A stretch of 64,000 nt of DNA. Origin: Glandiceps talaboti (lineage: Eukaryota; Hemichordata; Enteropneusta; Spengelidae). Position numbers and translations under genes: made by a program. Under the pieces are notes generated by a model that saw only the letters and a program-made list of their open reading frames with translations, had not been told where the DNA came from and searched no databases. Below, one piece after another: positions 1 through 12,200 of the stretch; within the stretch, counting starts at the first letter, position 1; every line of letters begins with the position of its first letter. The stretch is from NCBI RefSeq assembly GCF_964340395.1, contig NC_135571.1, forward strand, positions 1,033,501 through 1,097,500, given 5' to 3'.

Positions 1-1292
1 ACCTTTCAAATTTAGTTGTAATACAAGCATGAATAAGCATGATGTAATGTGAAAGGTGAACCGTTTGGATTCTGTCTTCTTCAATGTCTTTTACTTCCTA
101 TTGTTTAGGATAAAAGGACTGTTGAAACAAAAACCGAATTGACTGGAAAAGATAATTAGTGTGTCTTTGTTTTATTCTTAGCACCAATTACTGAATGGGA
201 GGGGGTGATAAGTTTCTCATGATGGCCAAAGCGCCGTCGGGCATGTTGCATTCAATCGCAGCGATATAATGACCGTGATTCAATATTCCCACTGTGTCGA
301 CTTTGCTGAGTCTTGACTTGAACGTAGATATTCCCAACATGTTCACCTGTGGTCCGAAGATACCCGAAGTGTTTCCGTGTTTCGAAGTTAGCCGAAGTTA
401 CTAGACATAATGTACACATGCACACGATCCAACTGTCATCGGCCACACATCATGTTATGGTCATGGACTTGTCAGATGAACTCGGTGTTGTTTGATAATT
501 GAATAGCTCAAAATAAACCTTACTAAACCGTTGAAATATTGTCTTAACTTCTTGAATGACATAATACCAGAAGAAAATGCAGGTGTTGTTACCTGACTCT
601 TGACATGTTTGCCTCAATGAAGACCCAGAATCAAAGCCATAAATAGTGATGGCTGGTTTTCAAAATGAAAGAAGTTAGCAGCCGTGAAAAAATTTGATGC
701 AGTCGTTACATCACTGTAATCTCGTAAGACTATACGTGTAATGTGTTTCAGCAAAGTGTTGTCAGCTAAGTGGACACTAAGGGGTGAAAAGAACGGCCTC
801 CCACAGTACCTTCACTGACTGGATTGAACAGTCGGTAATCTGATTAAAATGTAGCGTTGTTAGGAAACTGGACAATGTAACGGTACTTTTATCGGTGTCT
901 CTGTGAGTAGTGTTAGAGGCGGTCATGCAGAAATTCAAACGATTGCATTCCAATCTTTACTAAAAACGTGGCATTAAATCCTTCTCAATCGTAACAACAT
1001 CACACTTCGATTAGATTGCACCTAGTTCCAATACTTTATTTCATTGTTGTTAACTTTAAGACAACAATGATACAATGTTTGGTAGTATAGAGTCTCCTGG
1101 GTCCCGATATTTGATAACACTATGCGGGCTTCATAAAAACAGTATTGGGACAGACATATTTGCCACGATACAATTACAGGGCAATAACAGACGATATAGA
1201 GCTACAGGTATACCTAGGTAAGCAAATAGACTGATAGGCATTCAGACAGACAGACAAATAGAAAGGCGGACTGACAAAGGATAATGCACTGT
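1..1292. other. Upstream noncoding DNA, nothing recognised
   Basis: Short ORFs only, none with a recognisable domain or splice context. No RNA gene or transposon was identified by eye. Confidence 0.6.
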
Positions 1293-1587
1293 ATACATAC
1301 ATACATACATACATACATACATACATACATACATACATACATACATACATACATACATACATACATACATACATACATACATACATACATACATACATTC
1401 ATACATACATACATACATACATACATACATACATACATACATACATACATACATACATTCATACATACATACATACATACATACATACATACATACATAC
1501 ATACATACATACATACATACATACATACATACACACACACATACATACATACATACATACATACATACATACACACACATACATACA

Positions 1588-1619
<32 letters not shown>

Positions 1620-1637
1620 CATACATACATACATACA

Positions 1638-1669
<32 letters not shown>

Positions 1670-1684
1670 CATACATACATACAT

Positions 1685-1723
<39 letters not shown>

Positions 1724-1740
1724 CATACATACATACATAC

Positions 1741-1771
<31 letters not shown>

Positions 1772-1894
1772 CATACATACATACATACATACATACATAC
1801 ATACATACATACATACATACATACATACATACATACATACATACATACATACATACATACATACATACATACATACATACATACATACATACAT
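1293..1894. repeat. (CATA)n microsatellite, about 600 bp
   Basis: A near-continuous tetranucleotide array. It is interrupted by CA-dinucleotide blocks (about 1530, 1572 and 1702-1725) and a few TTCA or CATATA variants. The long ORFs over it on both strands are products of the repeat. Confidence 0.98.
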
Positions 1895-3160
1895 GTTATG
1901 TTTCATCGCTTACTTTCGGGTGGTACAACTTGTTGCAGCCTGTTATATATCCCTTGTACTTGAGACCACACGTAAATATAGTTTTATCACAAATTGTTGG
2001 AAATATATTGAAAATCCACTTCAACACGGCGATTTTATTACACGCAGTTTACGCATCGAATTTTTCTAGTTCAGTTTAGTCGTCAACTCTAAATCGAAAG
2101 CACACACATGATTTATATCACTGAGTTCCTCGACACTCAACGTATTTGTGCAAATGTGGACATCATTTCGCCAAACTCAAATATAGTGCTCGAAGCGAAC
2201 GACATTTTGGTCGTGAAACGAGAGAAACGAGATTAAAGAACACGGTACGGTCTACTATACCAGAAATTATAGTCAGCTATAATTACCTGAATCAAAATTA
2301 AACTTAAAATAATTATGTATACTGGAGAGTTAAGCAAATAGATTTTTCCCGCCAAAAAGCGATAGTTTCGATAGGAGTATACGGTATCATTACGTCATCT
2401 CTTGCAAGGACACGTCATAACTTGGTATTCTCGATGTTGAAATATTTGCCATGCCTTGAATTCAACCTTTTTGCTTTTGAAAGTTGCAAGTATGTGGATG
2501 ACTGAAAATGTAAACTTTTGTTGATCGTCTTCCATCCATAAAAGCACTATACTCGTATTGTCCACAGAACAAATATTTCTTCTACGTCGGGTCAAAAGTT
2601 CAACGCACCTGTTGGGTATGAGTGTACAACTGCCAAAGTTCATAGCTAGACAATGTCGACAACAATCTTCTTGTAACCCGTAAGAAGTTCGTCATTAATT
2701 GGCATCTAATGTAACATTGGGCTCACCTCGAGAGACTCTTAGCCGTCCCATTTAACTATTGTATGAAACCAAATTACACCTTTCAGACATGGGTATTGTG
2801 TTTAATGGCTTTTAGTTATGTCCTTTGTACGTGGGCGAGCCATGCGCCCTCTACAGTTGAACTAAGAAAGCCGGCTTTTTGTTCGACGTATTTTATAAGA
2901 AATCTTAATAAAAATAATCATGTAATTGTTGAGGATTTGAGACGTATCTAGACGCCAGTTTGATTTCTAATTGCTATCACAGAGAAATCTTCTCCATGGG
3001 TTATGTGTGTGTGTATGATCACTGTGGCGCTGCATGCCCCGACGAAGTGACACACATGGGTCGTGTTTCGGCATGTGCAACACTGCTGTGCGTGTTATAT
3101 CAAATTCTCGAAACAGACTTAACGGTGTGAATTCTTTTTCGCTGTTCATTTCGTATCGCG
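1895..3160 (+). promoter_or_regulatory. Region upstream of the MDM2 first coding exon (probable promoter/5'UTR)
   Basis: Holds no coding sequence that I recognise. The immediate 5' flank (about 2970-3160) is less AT-rich than its surroundings. No clear TATA box or initiator could be assigned. Called only from its position ahead of the inferred start codon. Confidence 0.35.
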
Positions 3161-3279
3161 ATGGCGAGTGCTACAGTAACATACAGGACGGGGTTGTCCG
3201 AAATATCCAAGTTTCTAAACAACAACAATGCCATGTTTGTGGATTTGGTCTTGAAACATCGTCAGTTGCTGGCACGCAG
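3161..3279 (+). CDS. MDM2: MDM2 coding exon 1 (residues 1-40)
   Basis: ATG at 3161 is the first in-frame ATG after an in-frame TGA at 3128-3130. It has G at -3 and G at +4, a reasonable initiation context. The exon encodes a 39-residue segment beginning [10 protein letters not shown] and ends in phase 2 at a GTACGT donor (3280). The split Arg codon is completed by the first base of exon 2. The segment is not recognisable from vertebrate MDM2, so this exon rests on frame, phase and context. An alternative is that translation starts at the ATG in exon 2 (8996). Confidence 0.6.
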
Positions 3280-6200
3280 GTACGTAATTAAGGCAGTCAC
3301 TTGTTATTGAATTCAAGACACCGTCATCTTGTGGTATTTAACTAGGGGCGTTCGGAGTTTAAAAGACCGGACCCTGGCCGGTTATAGCCTATTCCAAACA
3401 AACCGAATCCTCTCCAAATCTACGAGGATTTGAAAGACATATGACATCTGCAGTATATATATTTTATATCACAGTCGATCGAGAATAATATATTGGGCAA
3501 GTGTTATTTCAAGTTTGCGACCTCGGTACTACGCCGACCGTCTTCGCAAGGTGTAGCACTGCAGCACTGTAGGCTACCAGGTGAAGTGCGAGACGTATGC
3601 CATGTACACCGCGGACGATGTCGACGTTCTCGTGGTCAACACAAGTCCGGCCCGGTGGACAAGTAAATTACGTCCACACGCCATAGAATATCAAAAATCA
3701 CCATAATTTGGTATAAATGTATTTAATTTTCTATATACACGTATAACGTGACGTAAATATTATATATGGGTGTCATAAATGATTAATTTGCTTCGTTTTC
3801 ATTTCACGGCCTATATATATTGACTGACATCATATTGGCGAAACGCCAGAGGACGGAAATCGGAGGAAAACATGTCCCAACGAAATCTACAAGTCTTTAA
3901 AAAATACTTCTACACTTTAGGGTGTTTGAAAATAAAGCTTTTTTGTTTATTTACAAAAGTTGTTTGCTTTTTTAAATAGTTATTCCGTTTTTCATGTTCA
4001 ATTTCTGCTGCAACTTGAATAAGCCTGTTCGAAAATATTATTTCAAATATGCCTATAGAAATTTAGGTGATTTCAATTTTTTTTGTTTTCATTTGTATAT
4101 ATAATTTATTATCTACAATGATTTTTGCAAAGTGCAGTTAGTAGATCAAGTAAACTGAAGTTCCTTGGTCATTTTTCCACGGTTCCCCATTACTTATGCA
4201 GGTTCTCTGAACTTCACAAAACTCTTTGCGTCACCAACAAATGAATGTATGCATCATATAAACATGCATGTATATGTACGTATGTGTCGTATACGTTTAT
4301 GCGTCTTTGTTATGAAAAAAATCATAAAATTACCATATAGAATACAAAGAAATCATTGATCCAAAACATTTACTGCGGTTATTCTCATTAATTTAAAGTC
4401 TACATTACATTAGTGTAAATCAGTCTTACCAGGTATCTACACATTCTATGTCCCAGACTCCAAACCAATACACTGCAAGCACTGCACTGAGTACATTCAT
4501 TCCTAGATATGTTTCTCCAGCTTTCAAAATCGCGCAGCAACGGAAAAAAAACAAAACAAAGAGAAAACCACAGAGGTGTTCTAATCATTTCCCGCTAAAA
4601 ATTACATCATTAAAAATATAATCAATTTTCTGTAATTGTGTGTCTCATTTTAAAATAGTTTTTATTTACTCTGTGATGATCGAATCAAATTTTGTATTTA
4701 AGAATTCTATATTTATCTAAAGTTTATTGTTTCAAACAGATTGGGGGAATATGTTCTCTACTAGAGGATGTACGCATCTAAGGACTCCACGAATCATGCA
4801 TAATCTTGCATTGCCATATATTATATGGAAGATTGTGCCTGGTTCTTTTCGAAACATCAAAGAATGTTTTCTTTTTCACCTTCTTGTTTCCATGGAAGTC
4901 ATCGATTCATTTTTCAATACAGGGATTGTGGCCATGTTTTCATTGGGTACATTTTAAATTTGAGATCATTGTACCGTGACATCTTCATGATATCAATGTA
5001 GCATATACGTTGGATTGAAATGAAATCAAAAACTTTAAATTTTGTATTTCTGAGGCTTATATATATGACTTCGGGTGCTACCACCCGATGGCGTTACGGC
5101 GGCGTGCATCGGAGAGTGAGTGCGCCACCACAGTCAGTAGATCATCAAAGACGATATTGTTTATGATGTGTAGCCTTGAATCGCTGAAAGTGTGTTTGCT
5201 ATGAACAAAGAATCGAACGATTTCTATGTAGCACGATCTGTTTATGAATTACGGGCCTCAAAATCTATCAACACCGAGTCATAATTTCCATACTCCCATT
5301 ATATCCCAGAAACTTCGCTATTTGACACACATACAGGACTTGATGCGGATCGGACATTTCAAGCCAGATCATAACAATAAAGTCACTTGACTAGGCCTAT
5401 AGGATCAGCTCCGTAGATAAACCTACTATATCATGTACAAGCGTCGGAACACGAATTGCTGTTAACAAGAAATTGTTATTTTTGTTCCATGCATATTATG
5501 CAAAATTATATATTTAATATCTGAAAGGTACCACCAACACTCCAAATTATGTTCTAGCGCAGATAGATTGATTTATTTTATTTTTTTTAAAGAAAAAAAG
5601 TATAAAGCCATTGATTTCGTCATGCAAAGAGTTTGATTTTGGCAGATGTCATTATTTGCGATCTGGAAATCGAAAGGATTCATTTTTTTATGGGGAGGGG
5701 GCACGAAAATTTGATATTTGATATACGAAAGGGGGCACTGGAATACTTGAAAGACAATGGGGCCACTAAAAATACTTTGAATAAATCTGGTGTTGCTGCA
5801 AACAACTTTCTAAATAGTTGCAAGTTCACTCAAGTGCAAAAGCCCACGGTAAGTAACATTTTGTGAGTAAGGGGAGGGAGGTTGTTACTCAAATTTTCAA
5901 CAGTTTTTCGGGAATTCCTCCGAACCCCCCCCCCCGGTAATAGGTAATGACGGCTACTTTAATCTCACAACATAGACAAACGTCCCTCTTTTAGTGTTCG
6001 TGTACAAACTATTTGTCGGCACTATAAGTTGAATCCACAGTCACATTTGTGGGGCACTGAACTAATGTCGTATCAAGGATGGTCAGTACATGATACAATA
6101 TGACATCATTAGGTATTTACGAATATTCAAAAAAATACCCTCACCGGTGTCTGCTCCCAAAAACCACAGGGGTGTGTAATATTTCATAGATTGTTGTTTT

Positions 6201-9200
6201 CTTATTGCTTAGAATGCCGTTTTCTTAGGAAAATATCGTACGAATCTTGCTGCTACAAATGTATCAATCTCTATACTACTAAGTCTCTTCCCTTTACATG
6301 TAGGAATATATATTAATCAAAAGGTTGTTATATTTAGTCTGTAGACCTGGAAAACAACAATCTATGAAATATTACACGCCCCTGTGCCAAAAACGAACCT
6401 ACACACCATACACACACAAACACAAACACAAACACAAACACAAACACAAACACAAACACAAACACAAACACAAACACAAACACAAACACAAACACAAACA
6501 CAAACACAAACACAAACACAAACACAAACACAAACACAAACACAAACACAAACACAAACACAAACACAAACACAAACACAAACACAAACACAAACAAACT
6601 GAGAGACACAGGGACAGACGTTGTCGTTGATCTGTAGCGAACGGTCATGCATGCACCGCTCGAGTCCTCGGTGGCTATTTAACTTGAACTTGATTTGAAG
6701 TCTAGTTTTAGCTAGTTGATCTGTAACTCCGATAGCTCTTGAAGTTGTACTGAGTCTAGCTCTCGTACTGTCAGCACGAGAATACGACGAGAGTTATCGA
6801 AGCCACAGATCAGCGCCTTCGACAGGATAAGCTTTCTATTGATCAATTTATTTTATCTAATGCAAAATAAAGGGCGACAACTCTTAGATCATCAAATGTA
6901 ATTCTTTTGTAATTTGACGTTTTTGTTACCTTTGATTACAAACTTTTAGGCTAGCTAGCCAATTCATCTAGGCAAACGTTTACATAAAACTATTTATTTC
7001 TGATAATTAGATGAAATCAACTCACTGTCAGTTGTTGAAAATAATTATGACACTGGATTGACATCCGTGAGTAAACAGCAGTTGTGAAAGAGTTACATTC
7101 TCGCAAACCAGACCTATTAATTCTTCGAAATAACTGTAGGGACCGGCCGGCTCCACGTTAAGAACGGTACCGTAAAACGGTCGTGGTTTGCGACGATGTA
7201 GGGACCGGCTCGTTAAGAACGGTACCGTAAAACGGTCGTGGTTTGCGACGATGAAAATGGTTACAGAAAACCATTTATTAAAGCTATGGACCAAAGCTAT
7301 GGAACTCAATTCGCTGAGAACTAAAGGGGATTGTTGATGTTGTTCAACATCTCAAACATGAACTAAAAACTCATCTTTTAAAAATAGTATAAACGGTATT
7401 CAATGTATGTATAGGCGGTCATATATGAATAATATGATCTTCAAACTACGAACATCTCTCTCTCTCTAGCTCGCACTCTCTCTGTAACGCTGAGGGCGCA
7501 ATTCAGAAGCAATTTATGTCATCAGTGGTACTTTCGCAGCTCCAAATTTATGCGAAAATTTCATATTAAAATATACTTCGTATCTAAACATGTCATCTGA
7601 GCTAGTGATTGTAGAAGTTAACGCTATATTTAGCCATTACGTTATCCGGTTGGACCAAGTCCAGAATTCACTGGAATATCTTGTTAGAAACTTGCGCATT
7701 GTTCGTAGTTCATGAGAAAACATGTACGAACATGTTTTCTGTTGATAGTGATCGTTCGAAATGTTGCGAAGAGGAAAAATCATTATTGCGGCATAAAAAT
7801 CATGGAGTCTGTCTTCAGAGTACCTTCTGTTCCAAGTATGCGGTGAGTTTCGTGTATCCGTCAAAATATTTTGTACCCGAATCAGTTTTTTCTAACGTTA
7901 AAACACCATCCGCTTGAAAATCAACATAGTGTATGAGAATTTCCCGCCATTTTGACGTAATCGCTCAGCTGTATTCAAATGAGTAGCGTTGTCAATGAGC
8001 GCCGATAGAAATGACTGCATTGTCCGAATTTTCTCGAAATTTCGCAATGTCAGCGAAGTTCAAGAATCAAAAAGGTGTTGCGAGAGCGTGATAGCTAACG
8101 ACATTTGACAGGTTTGGTATAAAATTGTCGTAAATGTTGTGTTTGTACGTCCCAATCTTGTCTCAAAGTCTGGCACCATGTCAGTTTGTGTCCCAGTAAC
8201 AAGGTCAAGGCAGCGTCATCGATTGTGAACTTTGACCCAGCAATATTATCGCACATTTTCCAAAATTTTGTGATAATGCTTTATTTTTTACTCATATCGT
8301 GTAATTTTGTTCAGAAGTCGGTTTAAATGTCTATAGTTGCAACCCTTTAAACAGCGAGGGGAACCCCATGTTTACAGCAATACGGCGTTATCACAGATGA
8401 ACATGTTCCAACATGTCGGGGGTTGCCCAATGCTGCGGGCACACCTTGTCTATTAAATTGTATACATCGCGTCACTGTCGCCAGTGCGTTCACATCTCAT
8501 CCCTGGACGCACACTTGTTATTTTTACTCTCAACATGGGTCTCGTACGGACGGCTACATTTTTCCCAGAGTCTCCGATCAAATGTGTGACCCCATCCCCA
8601 TGCAGATCTGGCTTCAGAAACAGGTGATGCCAAATTTTGTAACACAGTCATTACCATTGACCGCTTATAACCCAAAATTACAAAATCGCGCGAAAATACC
8701 GCGTGTAGTGGTGACATCAGCAAATTCACTCAGATAGAGATATGATTGGCTTTTATGTTTTCTAAATATAGAACATATGCAAGATTTTCTAAATTTTCTA
8801 TCTTTGGAGTTCATTGCATTTAGTCAAGTAAATACTGTAGAAAAGTAGAGATGTTTTATTTCACGAAATTCACGAACTTAGTACCATTATTGTTTTCCAA
8901 TATTTTACTTCTCGTGAATTCAAGATCATTTTTTTTTCAATAATACTGGGCCAACAGTTTGCTAGATTTGTAATGTTCTCTGTATTTATTGTAGGATGCC
9001 AAAGGGGCACAGAAGGAGACGACGGCGGAGATCTCGTGATGAGACTCGCAAACGATCATCAAGTTCTCAAAGTTCAGTGGAGATAACAGCAACTGCAACA
9101 TCACCGCATGGAGGTCCTACCATCATTGCCACAGCAACAGCACCTGTCAACTCCAGGTCTGAGAGAGAAAGTGCAGCAGTTGCCATGGCAACGATTCTAG

Positions 9201-12200
9201 CAAAAGAGCTGCAACCAGAACATAAACTCCCAAGTAAAGAAGTTACGGTAAGAATGGCTAATGTGATTCATGTGTTAATTGTTATTCAACTTTGGTTATT
9301 CTTCAGACGGGTGTTCGGTATTTAATTCATTACAGTAACACAACAAGGCCGTACAGAAATACGATAACAGCTACTCAAGACAGTCATGATAGTCCTGTTA
9401 ACTTATGCAACACTTCATTATTCAGTAAACCCACATTGGTGGGAAGGGTCTATGGTAAAATTTATAGTAGGGTTGCTGTAGTAATTGCTTTGGCATAGGT
9501 ATATATTCAGCACCAGCTGCAATGTTGGTAATCAAATGATCTCCTTGTGGTAACACTTTAAATCTAGAAAGCAAATTTACCTTGATTTGTTCCGCCTCAT
9601 TAGAGGAATTGTCAGAGATCAGTTTGTTTCAGAGATTGAAAACACTCTTTTGTAACCTATTAACTACAGAACAAAAATATAGCGAAGACGAGAAAAAGTT
9701 TTCAAAAACAATCGCCTTGTTATTATTTGAATTACAGAAAATGTAAAGTACAAAGTTTGCGGCACTCTGGAAAACTGATCATGACATTTACCTGGTTGAA
9801 AGTGTGTTTAAAGTTGTTTGGCTATGCCACTTGCAGTTCACTTATGGAAATGTTTGTGAAGGGATATACGTTGTTGTGAAAAGTTTATAGAATTTTGGTG
9901 ATGTTAGTAATACAGAGTTAAAAGTTAAACGTCAAACCAACTCCAACTATTGTTTAGGTAGAGGTAGTCCATGCATGTACACTGTTGGTTACATACAAAG
10001 ATTTTTTTAATCGTGTGTGGGCAGAGTGATTTAAAGGTACGGTGCAAGATTTAAAGTATTCCTTTGTTTGCAGGACGTTACACTTGAGATTTCTCACAAT
10101 GTTGAAATGACAAACATACTCCTTGGTTTCATCATTTCTATATATAGATAAGGTTAAACTGACCCAGGTGAGGTGTTGAAGACTATAGATGTAGTGTACT
10201 GTCGTCTGCAGACATCAACCAATCTTCTGCCTATTAAAATTGTTGTAACTTTTTTTTTTTGAAAAAAGTTGTCAATTCTGTGATTTATTTTAGAGTCAGA
10301 TCATAGATGTTATTATTTTTTATGATTTTGTGGCAAAATATTGATACAAAAGAGATGACATGCACAATTTTAACTTTTTATAAGATTGAATCTTGGTCAT
10401 AATCATGTCAGCACTAGTAAAAGGTAAATGTTATAGTCTACATCGAGAGTACAAATGAGGGTTGATTATTTTATTTTGATCTAGTTTGTACATTTTATAA
10501 CCTACCTATAGACAGGAACAACTATCGCTACTACTTTATTCCGCTATCGTGACATTTTTATTTTTTTGAATTTTCGCTTGTCTTCTCATGTATGATCACA
10601 TCTACGTTTGACTGGTCTAGAAGCTACGTACGCCCCACCACACATGTAACGTGTGCAAAGCATCACATGATTGGCATACATTTGAATAGGATAGGACATA
10701 TGTAGTGATCAGAGTGAGGTTGTAGGGTCGCATTTCCATGACAACACCTAATTGTATATTCATCATGTGACCTGATGGCATGATTTGAATATGTCTTTTT
10801 ATGTATTCAACCAATCACACTTTATACAGGAATGCCATTCAAAACCAGCTGGAGATAGCAGTCAGCGTAGACTTGGGAATCATGATAGCAAATATTCAAA
10901 AAAATCAAAATGTCAGTTACAATAGCGGAATAGTGTAGTACGTCTACGCAATAGTCGTTCAAGTCTACAGGTGTGCTATACATATTTTATACCTTCAAAG
11001 TCCTTCTCCAATACTCTAAGTACCCATTCTTGCAAGCCTAAGGACATATTTTTGCTGACGCAGTGAAATATGAAGCGAGCACCTTTTTGGATGGTGCCAT
11101 AAGAGAGGCCTGTAGTTTATGACAATGTAATTACCAGACAGTGTTTAAAGTGGATACATTGACTGAGTAACTCAGGTATATTAATCCTGGTAAAATGACA
11201 GGGGAACTCAGGTAGATTTTACCTCCTTACCACCCTTAACAAAAACACTGGTAGGGAACCCTAGTAAAATGACTGGGGAACTCAGGTAGATTTTACCTGC
11301 TTACCACCCTTAACAAAAACACTGGTTGGGAACCCTGGTAAAATGACTGGAGAACTCAGGTAGATTTTACCTACTTACCACCCTTAACAAAAACATTGGT
11401 AGGGAACCCTGGTAAAATGACAGGGGAACTCAGGTAGATTTTACCTACTTACCACCCTTAACAAAAACACTGGTAGGGAACCCTAGTAAAATGACTGGGG
11501 AACTCGGTTAGATTTTACCTGCTTACCACCCTTAACAAAAACACTGGTAGGGAACCGTAGTAAAATGACAGGGGAACTCAGGTAGATTTTACCTACTTAC
11601 CACCCTTAACAAAAACACTGGTAGGGAACCGTAGTAAAATGACAGGGGAACTCAGGTAGATTTTACCTACTTACCACCCTTAACAAAAACACTGGTAGGG
11701 AACCCTAGTAAAATGACAGGGGAACTCAGGTAGATTTTACCTACTTACCACCCTTAACAAAAACACTGGTAGGGAACCCTAGTAAAATGACTGGGGAACT
11801 CAGGTAGATTTTACCTACTTACCACCCTTAACAAAAACACTGGAGGGAACCCTAGTAAAATGACAGGGGAACTCAGGTAGATTTTACCTTCGTACCACCC
11901 TTAACAAAAACAGTGATTGGAAACCCTAGTAAAATGACTGGGGAACACAGGTAGATTTTACCTACTTACCACCCTTAACAAAAACACTGGTAGGGAACCC
12001 TGGTAAAATGACTCGGGAACCTTTACAACTAAAACTACCCGTATCACAACACATACTTCTACCTGTTTTGAGAATTGAAGTGTATACAATTATGTTCTTT
12101 TATCCCTGATCTGAGGCTGAATAAAGTTAATTCATTGTGTACACAAGAAATAAAGACCTGTATTGTACTCCCATTACTTGTTGTAATGTAACACAGCTAT

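Larger units (their letters stand above)
3280..8994 (+). other. MDM2 intron 1
   Basis: GTACGT donor to TGTAG acceptor, 5.7 kb. Contains a CACAAA microsatellite, a short tandem duplication at 7138-7255 and two p53-element-like sites (7718 and 8399). ORFs at 5633-5866 and 8423-8737 encode nothing recognisable. Confidence 0.7.

Noticed and set aside
1214-2069. Long MYVC and IHTY repeat ORFs on both strands
   Set aside because: CATA microsatellite translated in several frames.
3034-3291. 85-aa ORF overlapping MDM2 exon 1 in another frame
   Set aside because: The frame starting at 3161 joins exon 2 in phase and has its own upstream stop. The other frame has no supporting features and runs past the donor.
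5633-5866. 77-aa ORF in MDM2 intron 1 ending near a GTAAGT
   Set aside because: No family resemblance. It would not join exons 1 and 2 with convincing acceptor and phase evidence, so kept only as a possible cryptic exon.
8423-8737. 104-aa ORF between the second p53-like site and exon 2
   Set aside because: No recognisable domain. The region could contain a noncoding first exon of an intron-1 transcript, but nothing proves it.
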